From Actinomadura sp. HBU206391 (GTDB lineage: Bacteria > Actinomycetota > Actinomycetes > Streptosporangiales > Streptosporangiaceae), in NCBI RefSeq assembly GCF_014323665.1, contig NZ_JABVEB010000004.1, forward strand, positions 1 through 64,000: a stretch of DNA of 64,000 nt. Direction: 5' to 3'. The number at the start of each line of letters is the position of its first letter. Position 1 is the stretch's first letter. The position numbers were made by a program, and so were the translations under genes. Positions 33,238 to 42,409 of this stretch are shown here, piece by piece. The notes under the pieces were generated by a model. The model was not told where the DNA came from, did no database searches, and worked only from the letters and a program-made list of their open reading frames with translations.

Positions 33238-33311
33238 GTTGGCCGACCTAACGTTGACTGAGCCAACGTTGGCCTGGCCAACGCTAGCACCAGATCGTGG
33301 GCTTGGCCAAC
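33238..33311. promoter_or_regulatory. MarR operator cluster (GTTGGCC / GGCCAAC)
   Basis: Four copies of GTTGGCC or its complement lie between the MFS and MarR genes: 33238-33244, 33268-33274, 33276-33282 and 33305-33311. Two join as the perfect dyad CGTTGGCC-T-GGCCAACG (33267-33283), and GCCAACGTTGGC is itself a palindrome at 33262-33273. This is the expected site for repression of both genes by the MarR protein. Confidence 0.7.
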
Positions 33312-33331
33312 AGTTCTTGTAGCCTCTCCCC

Positions 33332-33793
33332 ATGGACACCTCGGCCGGCAGCCGCGCCCCGACCCGGCTGCGCTCCACTCCCAGCTGGCTCATCACCCAC
33401 CTCGCCACGCACGCCGGCCGCCTGGTGGGCGAGGCCTTCGAAGCCACCTGGGCCCGCCGCTACCACTACGCGCTGCTCGCCGCGCTCGAGGAATTCGGCC
33501 CGTCCAGCCAGGCCGAGCTGGGCCGCCGCTGCGAGATCGACCGCAGCTACGTCGTGGAGGCGATCAACGAGCTCGCCGACCGGGAGCTCGTCGTACGCGC
33601 CCAGGACCCGGCCGACCGCCGGCGCAACACCATCACCATCACCGAGGCGGGAGTGCGCCAACTGCACTGGATCGACAGGGAGCTGGAGGGCGTCCAGGAG
33701 ACGCTGCTGGCACCGCTCTCAGCCGATGAACGCGGCCAGCTGACGCAGTTGCTGGCCCGGGCCCTCGACCACCACGCACAGAAGCGCGGCTGA
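33332..33793 (+). CDS. MarR family regulator
   Basis: A 153-residue winged-helix protein: WARRYHYALLAALEEFGPSS, QAELGRRCEIDRSYVVEAIN (recognition region), ELADRELVVRAQDPADRRRN (wing, D-x-R-D/N-type pattern) and ITITEAGVRQL. It probably represses the divergent efflux operon and is released by an exported or toxic phenolic-type ligand. The start at 33332 follows AGCCTCTCCCC with no strong ribosome site. Confidence 0.9.
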   Translation: MDTSAGSRAPTRLRSTPSWLITHLATHAGRLVGEAFEATWARRYHYALLAALEEFGPSSQAELGRRCEIDRSYVVEAINELADRELVVRAQDPADRRRNTITITEAGVRQLHWIDRELEGVQETLLAPLSADERGQLTQLLARALDHHAQKRG

Positions 33794-33911
33794 CCCAGAC
33801 GATCGGCATGTGACCTGCCGGGGACCCACTCCGTCCCCCGGCCGCCTGATCGCCTGGGGCGGCGAGAATAAGCAGGTGCGCCCGGTGATGGGGGCCTGCA
33901 AGGCTGCGCGG

Positions 33912-34649
33912 ATGGACCGACAGCTGATCTCCATGCTCGCCCACGCGGATCACCCCATAGCGGCGCCGCTCACCGACGAGTCGGTGCGACGGCTGCTCGA
34001 TCGGGCGATCCGGCGAGGCGACGAACGTGTACTCGACCTTGGCTGCGGTGGCGGGGCATGGCTGCTACGAGCGCTGGCCGCCCATCCGGGGGTGACGGCC
34101 GAGGGGGTCGACGTCTCGGAGAGAGCCCTCGCGACGGCCGGGGAGGCCGCGGCCGCCCGCGGAGTGCGGGACCGGCTCGTCCTGCATCACCATGACGCGG
34201 CCGAGTTCAGCTCGACGCGGCCCTTCGACGTCGTGCTCAGTGTCGGCGCCGCGCACGCCTTCGGCGGCCTGCTGCCCACCCTCGCGGCGGCGGAGACGCA
34301 CCTGGCTCCCGGCGGGCACGTGCTCGTCGGCGACGGCTACTGGGAGGACACGCCCAGTGCCGATGCCATCGAGATGCTGGGGGACTTCGCGGATCTGCCG
34401 GCCACCGTCGATCGCGTCGTCGCGGACGGGTGGACTCCCGTCTACGGGCACGTGAGCACCCGAGAAGAGCTGGACGACTACGAGTGGTCCTGGACCGGCT
34501 CCCTGGCCTCGTGGGCCCTGGACCGTTCCCGAGAGCCGCACGGTGCCGAGGCGCTCGCGGCTGCGAGCACGCATCGCTCCGAGTGGTTGCGCGACTATCG
34601 GAAGGCCTTCGGCTTCGTGAGCCTCGTCCTGCGCCGGACATCGGGCTGA
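33912..34649 (+). CDS. SAM-dependent methyltransferase
   Basis: A 245-residue protein with SAM motif I RVLDLGCGGGAWLLRALA, motif post-I VTAEGVDVSERALATAG, and FDVVLSVGAAHAFGGL as motif II. The C-terminal part (GYWEDTPSADAIEMLG, YEWSWTGSLASWALDR) resembles small-molecule class I methyltransferases. ATG 33912 begins MDRQLISM; ATG 33888 is an alternative. It converges with the gene at 34662. Confidence 0.82.
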   Translation: MDRQLISMLAHADHPIAAPLTDESVRRLLDRAIRRGDERVLDLGCGGGAWLLRALAAHPGVTAEGVDVSERALATAGEAAAARGVRDRLVLHHHDAAEFSSTRPFDVVLSVGAAHAFGGLLPTLAAAETHLAPGGHVLVGDGYWEDTPSADAIEMLGDFADLPATVDRVVADGWTPVYGHVSTREELDDYEWSWTGSLASWALDRSREPHGAEALAAASTHRSEWLRDYRKAFGFVSLVLRRTSG

Positions 34650-34661
34650 CCGCGGCAGCGT

Positions 34662-35339
34662 CTAGCGAGGTGCGATGAGGGCCCATGACTTGAGCGAGCC
34701 GTGCCCCTCCCAGGGCAGGTGATCGGCGATGCGCGCGAAGCCGTCGCTCGCGTCGCCGTTGAGCAGGGTGACCTCGGTGATGGGGCCGCCGGGCATGCGG
34801 GCGCAGAAGGTGTACAGCCAGACTGGCCGGTCCGGCAACGCGTACCCGTTGAACAGCTCCTCGACCACGACCATCGTCGGCGGCCTGTCCACCGCGGCGC
34901 GCTTGAGCCCGTCGCTCAGCCCGCCGAAATCACGGATCGCCAAGGCCCCGTAGAAGACGTCGGCCGTACGCGTGCCGTCGCTCATCTCAGCCTTGTGAAC
35001 CCGCTGCGCGAGGTCGCTCTGCGGGACGGCCATCGCCGCGAACACCGAGAACACGTTGTGCAGCCACCCGTCAACCGCCTCGGTGACCGGATGACGGTCG
35101 GCCCCGGCGATCCCCACCGCCTGGTCCCAGGCATACACGTCACCCCACGAGCCGTGCCCGACGCCGATGGGCACTCTGATGCTGACGCCGTTCGGCTGCG
35201 GATCCGGAACGTCCACCGCCACCCGAAGCCCGTGCCCCGGCAGATGCACGACCGCGCCGTCCTGGCGTGCGTCGAGCCCATGCCCTTCGCCGAGCAGCCG
35301 AGACACCAGTTCGGCCACGTTCTCCGCGGTGATTTCCAC
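34662..35339 (-). CDS. Conserved hypothetical protein (possibly DUF6348-like)
   Basis: A 225-residue soluble protein that I recognise only vaguely: VEITAENVAELVSRLLGEG at the start, then HLPGHGLRVAVDVPDPQPNG, FSVFAAMAVPQSDL, PPTMVVVEELFNGYAL and VWLYTFCARMPGGPI. It looks like an immunity- or SUKH-type mixed alpha/beta fold, but I cannot confirm that. GAGAGG lies six bases before the GTG at 35339, which is taken as start in preference to GTG 35369. Confidence 0.6.
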   Translation of the reverse strand: MEITAENVAELVSRLLGEGHGLDARQDGAVVHLPGHGLRVAVDVPDPQPNGVSIRVPIGVGHGSWGDVYAWDQAVGIAGADRHPVTEAVDGWLHNVFSVFAAMAVPQSDLAQRVHKAEMSDGTRTADVFYGALAIRDFGGLSDGLKRAAVDRPPTMVVVEELFNGYALPDRPVWLYTFCARMPGGPITEVTLLNGDASDGFARIADHLPWEGHGSLKSWALIAPR

Positions 35340-35568
35340 GAGCGCCTCTCTCTCAACGGGGGCACCCACCTTAATGATCAATAGGTGGACGATGCCTCCG
35401 CATTCCTTCACAGACCCTTCACAGAGACCCGCTCGCCTCCGACGCGGTAGACGGTCAGAGTGCGTGGCCTTTTCCGCGCCTCCCAGCGCTCCGGTACCTG
35501 GCCGACTCACTGGTCATATGTGGATCGGTTACGACATGGTGGTGGCTTACGGACGAAGGGAGTCCGGG

Positions 35569-36663
35569 GTGCGTCGAATGACGGCGGGCCTGGCCCTCAC
35601 GATCGTGCTGGTGATGGCCGGATGCTCGGGCGGCGGCAGCGGTACGCCGACCGCCACACCCGGCTCGGCATCGCCCACCGAGCTGTGGCGGCCCGGCGAG
35701 TTCAGGGACGCGCTCCTTTACTGCGACAAGGTCTCGGCTGCGACCCTGCGGCGGCTGCGGGTCGAGCCGACGCTCGGCTACGACTGCCTCTGGCACGCGG
35801 GCGCCGGAGATCGGCATGACAACCTGAGCCGCGATCTCACCGCCAACCATCAGATCTACGAACCGTCGCAGGCCAGGTCGGCCACCGACGCGGCGCGCAA
35901 CGGATTTCCGCGTCCGCGAGGATGGGAGAAGCTCGGTACGGGCGTACCGGTGCGCGGGTTCGGCGACGAGGCGAAGATCTTCCGTGTGTTCGGCCCGTCG
36001 GTCAAGCTGCGCAGAGCAGTCCTCGTCGTACGCCTGCGCAATGCCGTCCTCCAATTCGACCTGAAGGTGGAGTCCCTGCTCGACCGCTACCGAGCCCGGG
36101 TTGGTCCCCTCGAGGAGGTCGAGGCCGACGCGGTGGCCGTCGCGCGTGAGGTCCTGACCGGACTCGGTTCTCCGCCCACGCCCGTCGCACCCACCCCGGC
36201 GAACCCGCCGGGAGAGGTACGGAAGGTCAGCGGGATATGCGGTTCTGTCGGCGAAGCGGGACGGCTCGTCCCCGGCATCGAGCGGCGTGACATCTCACCG
36301 GCGGGCTCGGCTCTCGGCAGCGGTTGCCACTGGAGCCTGAACGACGGTAGGCGGCCCAGGCTCACCGTGGACGCCGAAGTGATCACCGCGAGCCCTTTGA
36401 CCGGCGAGACCGGATCTCAGATCGCGACCACGATCTTCAACCGATGGAAGAGCGGCAGTGAACGTGTGCCGCGACTCGGCGACGAGGCCAAACTGGACCA
36501 TTACAACTTCCGGCGAGGACAGCACCGCGAAAGCAGCATCCTCGTCCGCCGCGGAAATCTCCTGGTCTATGTGAGCTACGGCAGCTGGAATCACCCCTCG
36601 AAGGCGACGCTGGACAGGGAGGTCACGAATATCGCCAAGGCCGTCCTCAGCGACCACAGGTGA
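35569..36663 (+). CDS. Lipoprotein with two DUF3558-like domains
   Basis: A 364-residue protein with a lipoprotein signal (RRMTAGLALTIVLVMAGC) and Ser/Thr/Pro-rich spacer. Two similar modules follow: the first has DALLYCDKVSAATLRRL, YDCLWHAG and GFGDEAKIF; the second has SGICGSVGEAGRLVPGI, SGCHWSLND and RLGDEAKLDHYNF. The paired Cys and the Y/H-CxW turn are typical of DUF3558-like mycobacterial/actinobacterial lipoproteins. The protein should be anchored on the outside of the membrane; its function is unknown. GGGAG precedes the GTG by six bases. It is upstream of the conservon but 261 bases away. Confidence 0.78.
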   Translation: MRRMTAGLALTIVLVMAGCSGGGSGTPTATPGSASPTELWRPGEFRDALLYCDKVSAATLRRLRVEPTLGYDCLWHAGAGDRHDNLSRDLTANHQIYEPSQARSATDAARNGFPRPRGWEKLGTGVPVRGFGDEAKIFRVFGPSVKLRRAVLVVRLRNAVLQFDLKVESLLDRYRARVGPLEEVEADAVAVAREVLTGLGSPPTPVAPTPANPPGEVRKVSGICGSVGEAGRLVPGIERRDISPAGSALGSGCHWSLNDGRRPRLTVDAEVITASPLTGETGSQIATTIFNRWKSGSERVPRLGDEAKLDHYNFRRGQHRESSILVRRGNLLVYVSYGSWNHPSKATLDREVTNIAKAVLSDHR

Positions 36664-36924
36664 GCCGATATGGCTCCGCACGTGTTTTGGCGGGCGCATT
36701 TGCCGGGAAAGCGTTCTCATGCCCGCGGACCTGCCTGACCTGAGGCAGCAAGAAGAAATGACTTGGAATGTCGGGATCGGTTTGCCGTATTTGAGGGTTG
36801 AACTACCCCTGCCCCATGGGCATAGTGGGCGAACCACAGGCGTCTCAGTCGCGGCATGCATCCTCAGGAGCCCATAGCGCACGGCTGGCTACAGCGCACC
36901 CACGGCGCGGAATGGACATGACGG

Positions 36925-39288
36925 ATGAGCTCGCCCCCACCGATCCGCTCGAAGCTCCTCAGAATCCTGCTGATCCCGCTGATATCCACGGTCGCTCTTT
37001 GGGGGTTCATCGCCTACTCCAGCGTCGATGAGGTCGTGCGGGTCTCCCAGACCCAGGACCGCTGGGAGATCATCGGTTCACCGGTGCTGCAATTGATCGT
37101 CGAGCTTCAGCGGGAGCGCCAGTTCTCCGCCGAGGCCGTCCGCGGTACCGGAGCCGACCAGCCCCTGGCAGCCCAGCGGCGGAACACCGACGCCAAGGTG
37201 GAGCGCCTGCGCCAGGTGATCGGGTCGGTCGACCTCCAGGCCGGGACCGCCGGCACCCCCGCTCAGGTGCGGACCCTGGTTCAGGCGCTGGACGGGCTCG
37301 GGGGGCTTCGCGCGTCAGCCGACGGCGGCGGGCTCACCCCGCCGCTCAAGGTCATCGAGGCGTACAACGAACTGATCGATGTCGCCACTCGGCAGTTCAG
37401 CGACCGTGACGCACTGAGCGACGTGTCGTCCTACCGCGCGGTGCGCGGCATGTCCGCCTACAGCACCGGCGCCGAGTACCTGGGCAGAGAGCACGCCGTG
37501 CTGACCAGCACGATCGTGCACCGCAAGATGACTCCCACCGATCGCGCGGCGTTCATCGCCGCGTTCACCAGCCGCAGGATCGTCTTCGCCAACGCCGGCC
37601 GGGACGTGGGGCCCGACATGCGGACGTACTACCAGGAGCTCGTGAACAGCAGCGCTTACAAGCGGCTCGTGGCCGTGGAGGACGCGCTCTTCGTGTGGGA
37701 CACCGACGGCGCGCCCCCGGTGGACCCCGCCGAATGGAAGAGCGACGCCGATACCGTCCTCGGCGCGATCAACCGGGATACCCGGCGGGAACTGGTCCGC
37801 GCCGCGGCCGAGGCGCAGGAGCTGAAGGCCGGTGCATACTGGCGGCTCGGGATCGTTCTGATTCTGGGCCTGATCGCGGTGATCGCGTCGGTCGTGCTGT
37901 CCTACCGGTTCGGCCGTTCCATGATCAGGGAACTGCAGCGGCTTCAGGTCTCGGCCGTGGAGCTGGCCGAGGAGCGGCTGCCGCGGCTGGTCGAGCGGCT
38001 GCGCCAGGGCGATGACGTGGACCCCGATACCGAGGCCCCCGACCTGGACGCCGCCGACACGGCCGAGGTCGACCGGGTCGTGCACGCGTTCTCCGCCGTG
38101 CAACGCACCGCGGTCGAGGCCGCGGTCGGTCAGGCGACGCTCCGCAAGGGCTTCGGCCAGGTCTTCCTCAATCTCGCCCGGCGCAACCAGGCGCTGCTGC
38201 ACCGCCAGCTGACGCTGCTCGACGCGATGGAGCGCCGTATCGAGGAACCGGAGATCCTGGAGGATCTCTTCAAGGTCGATCACCTGACCACCCGGATGCG
38301 GCGGCACGCGGAGAACCTGATCATCCTGTCCGACTCGGCCCCCGGCCGCAGGTGGCGCAACCCGGTGCCGATCTTCGATGTCGTGCGCAGCGCGGTGTTG
38401 GAGGTCGAGGACTACACCCGCGTCACCGTGGCCCCCATCCCGCAGGCCCCGCTGTTGGTGGCCGCGGTGGTCACCGACGTGATGCACCTGATCGCCGAGC
38501 TCGTGGAGAACGCCACGGTCTTCTCACCGCCCAACACCGTGATCGACATCAGGAGTACGGCGGCCGCCAACGGCTTCGCGGTGGAGGTCGAGGACAGGGG
38601 TCTGGGACTGAGCCGGACCACCCTTGAGGAGCTCAACGCGCGGCTCGCCGAGCCGCCGGAGTTCGACCTGGTCAACAGCGACCGGCTCGGCCTGTTCGTC
38701 GTGGCCAGGCTCGCGGCCCGGCACGGCATCAAGGTCGTCCTGCGGCCCTCGCCCTACGGCGGCATCACCGCGATCGTGCTGCTGCCGGCGAGCCTGCTCG
38801 CCACCAAGGATTCGCCGGCCGCCGAGGCCGCGTCGCATCACCTGGGTCGGGCCGGGCACGCCCTTCCAGGCCGGCCCCTGCGGGCGCTGATGGCGCCGGA
38901 GGCGTGGCCCAGGGAGCCTTCCGTCGCGGAGGAGCAGATCGCGGCCCGCGCCCCGGGTGCCTCGCCCTCGTCCCCCGTGCCCTCCTCCCCGTCGTCCTCA
39001 TCGGCGTCGTCCTCATCCGCGTCGCCCGCGTCCCCGGTGCAGTCGACCGTGGTCGCGCCGGGCCCCGACGAGGACCTGGACGGGCTGCCGATGCGTGTAC
39101 CGCTGGCCAACCTCGCTCCGCAGCTCCGCGGCGCACGGTCGCAAGAGCAGCGGGACGTCTCCATGCGATCTCCCGACGAACTGCTAGAACTCATGTCGTC
39201 CATGCAGCGAGGCTGGCAGCAGGGCCGTAGCCAGGTTGAGCAGGGGCAGGACATGGGGAACAGAAAGGACGACCATCCCGATGCCTGA
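36925..39288 (+). CDS. cvnA: Conservon sensor histidine kinase (CvnA) with NIT domain
   Basis: A 787-residue membrane kinase. TM1 is LRILLIPLISTVALWGFIAY near residue 12, then a nitrate/nitrite-sensing-type extracellular domain (QLIVELQRERQFSAEAVRG), and TM2 is LGIVLILGLIAVIASVVLSY near residue 308. The H-box region is FKVDHLTTRMRRHAENLIIL. The ATPase part has LIAELVENATVFSPPNTVI and VEDRGLGLSR. A Pro/Ser-rich tail ends in a short helix. CvnA proteins relay signals to CvnB-D. It overlaps cvnB by eight bases and opens the long operon. Confidence 0.9.
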   Translation: MSSPPPIRSKLLRILLIPLISTVALWGFIAYSSVDEVVRVSQTQDRWEIIGSPVLQLIVELQRERQFSAEAVRGTGADQPLAAQRRNTDAKVERLRQVIGSVDLQAGTAGTPAQVRTLVQALDGLGGLRASADGGGLTPPLKVIEAYNELIDVATRQFSDRDALSDVSSYRAVRGMSAYSTGAEYLGREHAVLTSTIVHRKMTPTDRAAFIAAFTSRRIVFANAGRDVGPDMRTYYQELVNSSAYKRLVAVEDALFVWDTDGAPPVDPAEWKSDADTVLGAINRDTRRELVRAAAEAQELKAGAYWRLGIVLILGLIAVIASVVLSYRFGRSMIRELQRLQVSAVELAEERLPRLVERLRQGDDVDPDTEAPDLDAADTAEVDRVVHAFSAVQRTAVEAAVGQATLRKGFGQVFLNLARRNQALLHRQLTLLDAMERRIEEPEILEDLFKVDHLTTRMRRHAENLIILSDSAPGRRWRNPVPIFDVVRSAVLEVEDYTRVTVAPIPQAPLLVAAVVTDVMHLIAELVENATVFSPPNTVIDIRSTAAANGFAVEVEDRGLGLSRTTLEELNARLAEPPEFDLVNSDRLGLFVVARLAARHGIKVVLRPSPYGGITAIVLLPASLLATKDSPAAEAASHHLGRAGHALPGRPLRALMAPEAWPREPSVAEEQIAARAPGASPSSPVPSSPSSSSASSSSASPASPVQSTVVAPGPDEDLDGLPMRVPLANLAPQLRGARSQEQRDVSMRSPDELLELMSSMQRGWQQGRSQVEQGQDMGNRKDDHPDA

Positions 39289-39706
39289 CCCCGGAACCGA
39301 ACTGAACTGGCTGCTCGACGACCTGACCGAACGCATTCCCGGTGTCCGCCACGCCATCGTGCTGTCCGCCGACGGACTGGCCATGGGCGGCTCACGGAAG
39401 CTGACCCGGGAGGACGCCGAGCACCTGTCCGCCATCTCTTCCAGCAGCCACAGTCTCGCGCTCGGCGCGGGACGGCACTTCGGCCTCGGCGGCGTGCGGC
39501 AGACCATGATCGAGCTGGAGGGCGGCTTCCTGTTCGTCACCGCGGCCGGGCAGGGCGCCCGGCTGGCCGTACTGGCCGCGGACGACGCCGAGGTCGGAAT
39601 GGTCACCTACGAGATGGCGCTCATGGTCAAGCGAGTCGGCGAGCACCTGTCCGCGCAGCCGAGGGGGGCGGCTCCGGCGCCCGCGTGGAACGGCGAGAGG
39701 TCGTGA
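39281..39706 (+). CDS. cvnB: Roadblock/LC7 protein (CvnB)
   Basis: A 141-residue Roadblock/LC7 protein: LNWLLDDLTERIPGVRHAIV, LSADGLAMGGSRKLTREDAE, LAIGAG-like LALGAGRHFGLGGVRQTMIE and GFLFVTAAGQGARLAVLA. Such proteins are GTPase-activating or scaffold partners of small Ras-like GTPases such as CvnD. The ATG at 39281 lies inside the end of cvnA, giving translational coupling. The last 20 residues are Pro/Ala-rich. Confidence 0.92.
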   Translation: MPDPGTELNWLLDDLTERIPGVRHAIVLSADGLAMGGSRKLTREDAEHLSAISSSSHSLALGAGRHFGLGGVRQTMIELEGGFLFVTAAGQGARLAVLAADDAEVGMVTYEMALMVKRVGEHLSAQPRGAAPAPAWNGERS

Positions 39707-40053
39707 CGGTAGAGGACCCCGGACCGCTGATCAGACTCTTCGGGCTGACCGGGGGCCGTGCGCGCCCGCTGGGGGAGAACTTCGATCTGGTGTCCATCGT
39801 CACGACCGTCAGCACGTACTCCGAGCCGGCGCACCTGACCCCGGAGTATCGCGGTGTGCTCTCCGTGTGCCACCGGCCGACTCCGGTGGCGGACGTCGCG
39901 GCGCGCCTGAAGCTGCCGCTCAACATCACTCGTGTGATCCTGGGCGATCTGCGGCGCCAGGGCCTTGTGACCATCGACCCACCGAAGCCGGTCGCGCAGA
40001 CGATCGACGAACACACCTACAAGGAAGTGCTGCATGGACTACGCAGCCTCTGA
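39703..40053 (+). CDS. cvnC: DUF742 protein (CvnC)
   Basis: A 116-residue protein with the DUF742 pattern: PLIRLFGLTGGRARPL, FDLVSIVTTV, LTPEYRGVLSVCHRPTPVAD, a winged-helix-like VAARLKLPLNITRVILGDL and RRQGLVTIDPP. It is an adaptor of the conservon, possibly DNA- or protein-binding. GTG 39703 overlaps the cvnB stop (GTGA); ATG 39685 is an alternative. Its 3' end overlaps cvnD by 20 bases. Confidence 0.9.
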   Translation: MTVEDPGPLIRLFGLTGGRARPLGENFDLVSIVTTVSTYSEPAHLTPEYRGVLSVCHRPTPVADVAARLKLPLNITRVILGDLRRQGLVTIDPPKPVAQTIDEHTYKEVLHGLRSL

Positions 40054-40636
40054 GCCGGACGTCACGGACATCACCTCGGCGTTGGCTCTCAAGATCCTCA
40101 TCGCCGGTGGCTTCGGAGTCGGCAAGACGACCATGGTCGGCACGATCAGCGAGATTCGGCCGCTGCACACCGAGGAACTGCTGAGCGAACAAGGCATCGG
40201 GGTCGACGACACCTCGGGCGTGGAGTCGAAGACCACGACGACCGTCGCGCTGGACTTCGGCCGCATCACGATCCGCGACGGTCTGTGGCTCTATCTGTTC
40301 GGCACCCCGGGCCAGGACCGGTTCTGGTTCATGTGGGACGAACTGACCACAGGCGCGCTCGGCGCCGTCGTGCTCGCCGACACCCGCCGCCTGCAGGAGT
40401 GCTTCCCGGCCGTCGACTTCTTCGAGCAGCGCGGAATCCCGTTCCTGGTCGGGGTCAACTGCTTCGACGGGGCCCGCCGCCACGACCCGGTGAAGATACG
40501 GCGGGCGCTGGGGCTGAACGGGAATGCGCCCATCGTGCTCTGCGACGTGCGTGACCGGGAGTCGGTCAAGGAAGTGCTCACCACACTGGTCACCTACGCG
40601 GTGGAGGGCGCTCCCAAAGACCCCCACCCGGTCTGA
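40034..40636 (+). CDS. cvnD: Ras-like small GTPase (CvnD)
   Basis: A 200-residue GTPase of the conservon family: G1 ILIAGGFGVGKTTMVG (residues 21-36), switch-like region VESKTTTTVALDFGRI, G3 LYLFGTPGQDRFWFM near residues 86-100, and VGVNCFDG at the G4 position, where NKxD is atypical as usual for CvnD. It is thought to be the output GTPase of the conservon. The next gene starts at the base after its stop (TGA-ATG), so the operon continues without a gap. Confidence 0.92.
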   Translation: MDYAASEPDVTDITSALALKILIAGGFGVGKTTMVGTISEIRPLHTEELLSEQGIGVDDTSGVESKTTTTVALDFGRITIRDGLWLYLFGTPGQDRFWFMWDELTTGALGAVVLADTRRLQECFPAVDFFEQRGIPFLVGVNCFDGARRHDPVKIRRALGLNGNAPIVLCDVRDRESVKEVLTTLVTYAVEGAPKDPHPV

Positions 40637-42391
40637 ATGGATGGCGACGCGTTCCAAGCGCGGGCATTATTGGACTTTGCTGGTCAGAGACGAGCGACGC
40701 GGGGTGGGCAGCGGGTGCGTGATGGCGAGAATCATCTGCCGATTTCGGCGACGGTACTCGCCAAGGACGCCCTTTACGAGTGCGCGACGCTCCTGCCGGA
40801 CACCGGCGATCCCAGCCGTGAGCTGGGCCGTACGTTGCGGATCGCGGCCGAACGTCTCGATGAGCCGATGCGGCTGGCGGTGGTCGGGCAGATCAAGCGC
40901 GGCAAGTCCACGCTGGTCAACGCGTTGCTCGGCCAGGAGGTGGTGGCCACCGCCCGGCGTGAGCTGACGTTCAACGTCAACGAGCTGCGTCATTCCCCCG
41001 TGGAGAATGTGACGCTGCACTTCCGGGACGGGCGGCCCCCGGCGTCCATCCCGCCCGCCGAACTGTCGGACTGGACGGTGTACGACTCCGGGCGGCTGGA
41101 CGAACTGCGTACGATCAGCAAAATCGAATTCGGGCTGGACAACGAATTGCTGCGCAGCTTCCGGCTGATCGACACCCCGGGCCTGGGCAGCGTGCACGGC
41201 GACGACTCGGCGGCGACGCTGGCCAAGCTCGGCATCGACGATCCCGCCGAGCGGTACCATCTGCAGCCGCTGCTCCATCTGCTCAGCCGGGACGTATCGG
41301 CCGTCCACCGCGAGAGCGCGGACGAACTCGATCGAGCCGACGCCGTGCTCTATCTGTTCAGCCGGGGTCTGCACGAGCAGGACCGCAGGACGCTGTCGGC
41401 GTTCGACGAGGGGTCGGGCAACTCGCTCACGCCGCTCAAGGCGTTCGGCGTGCTGACCAAGTGCGACGACGACTGGCCTCCGGATCCCGGCGGCGTGAAC
41501 GCCGCCGATCCGCTCGCCCACCACCCTGTGGAAGAGGCGCGCAAGCGTGTCCACGAGTACCTCGACGAGCCGGCCATCAGCCGGATCTTCTACACGATCG
41601 TGCCGGTGGCGGCACGGGTCGCCACCGGAGCACAGTGGCTGGACGCCGAGCGGTTCGGCCGGCTGCGGGAACTGTCCCGTCTCGACCCCGTACGGCTGGT
41701 GGAAGAGCTGTCCGACGAGGGCGAGTTCGGCTCGGCCACGGGCGGTCCGGTGCCGGCCGCCGCCCGGCGCGAGCTGATCGACCGGCTCGGTGGGTGGGGA
41801 GTACATCTGGCGTGCGGCGCGCTCCGCGACGGGCTCGGCGACGAAGAGGTACGCGACCACCTCGTGCGGCAGAGCGGTGTGGCCGAGCTGCGCGAACTCG
41901 CCCTGCGCCACTTCGGCAACCGCAGCATGCTGATCAAACTGAACCAGGCCGTACGGTCGGTCCGCGCCGAGCTGGCGCACTATCGCGAGCGGATCGGGCC
42001 CGACACCGGGCTGCGCGCGGTGGCCGAACAGGTGGGGCGGCGGATCGAACGGCTCGAACGCTCCGAGCACCGGTTCGCCGAGCTGAAGGCCCTGTCCGCG
42101 CACTACCGCGGCCGGCTCACCGGCTTCTCCCCCGGGGAGGTCAGGCAGCTGCTGGAGGTGACGGGAGAGCTCGGAACGCATTGTGCGGCACGGCTGGCGT
42201 TGCCGCCCGACGCCTCACTCGGCGACATGAACGCGGCCGTCCAGGAACGGATCCGGTACTGGGCGTCCCGCGCGAATGACCCGATCCTGGCCGGCAACAG
42301 CAGGCAGGTCGCCAGGATCATCCAACGCAGCTACGACGGGATAGCCGAGCGGGTACGGCTCGCCCAGCGATTCCTGGAGATGGCGGACTGA
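40637..42391 (+). CDS. Dynamin-like GTPase 1
   Basis: A 584-residue GTPase: G1 LAVVGQIKRGKSTLVNALLG near residues 77-96, a Thr in LTFNVNEL for G2, G3 RLIDTPGLGSVHG near residue 176, and G4 VLTKCDDDW near 272. This is the bacterial dynamin/Fzo arrangement, followed by a long helical region (VAELRELALRHFGNRSMLIK, then HYRERIGPDTGLRAVAEQVG). No hydrophobic membrane hairpin is visible, unlike dynamin 2. The start at 40637 abuts cvnD; GTG 40715 is a shorter option because the first 26 codons have weak base bias. Confidence 0.82.
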   Translation: MDGDAFQARALLDFAGQRRATRGGQRVRDGENHLPISATVLAKDALYECATLLPDTGDPSRELGRTLRIAAERLDEPMRLAVVGQIKRGKSTLVNALLGQEVVATARRELTFNVNELRHSPVENVTLHFRDGRPPASIPPAELSDWTVYDSGRLDELRTISKIEFGLDNELLRSFRLIDTPGLGSVHGDDSAATLAKLGIDDPAERYHLQPLLHLLSRDVSAVHRESADELDRADAVLYLFSRGLHEQDRRTLSAFDEGSGNSLTPLKAFGVLTKCDDDWPPDPGGVNAADPLAHHPVEEARKRVHEYLDEPAISRIFYTIVPVAARVATGAQWLDAERFGRLRELSRLDPVRLVEELSDEGEFGSATGGPVPAAARRELIDRLGGWGVHLACGALRDGLGDEEVRDHLVRQSGVAELRELALRHFGNRSMLIKLNQAVRSVRAELAHYRERIGPDTGLRAVAEQVGRRIERLERSEHRFAELKALSAHYRGRLTGFSPGEVRQLLEVTGELGTHCAARLALPPDASLGDMNAAVQERIRYWASRANDPILAGNSRQVARIIQRSYDGIAERVRLAQRFLEMAD

Positions 42392-42409
42392 TGGCGAACC
42401 GGGTGGGCG

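Noticed and set aside
31722-33290. 522-codon minus-strand frame over the MFS gene
   Set aside because: A different frame of the same strand; only the 484-codon frame gives membrane helices and MFS motifs.
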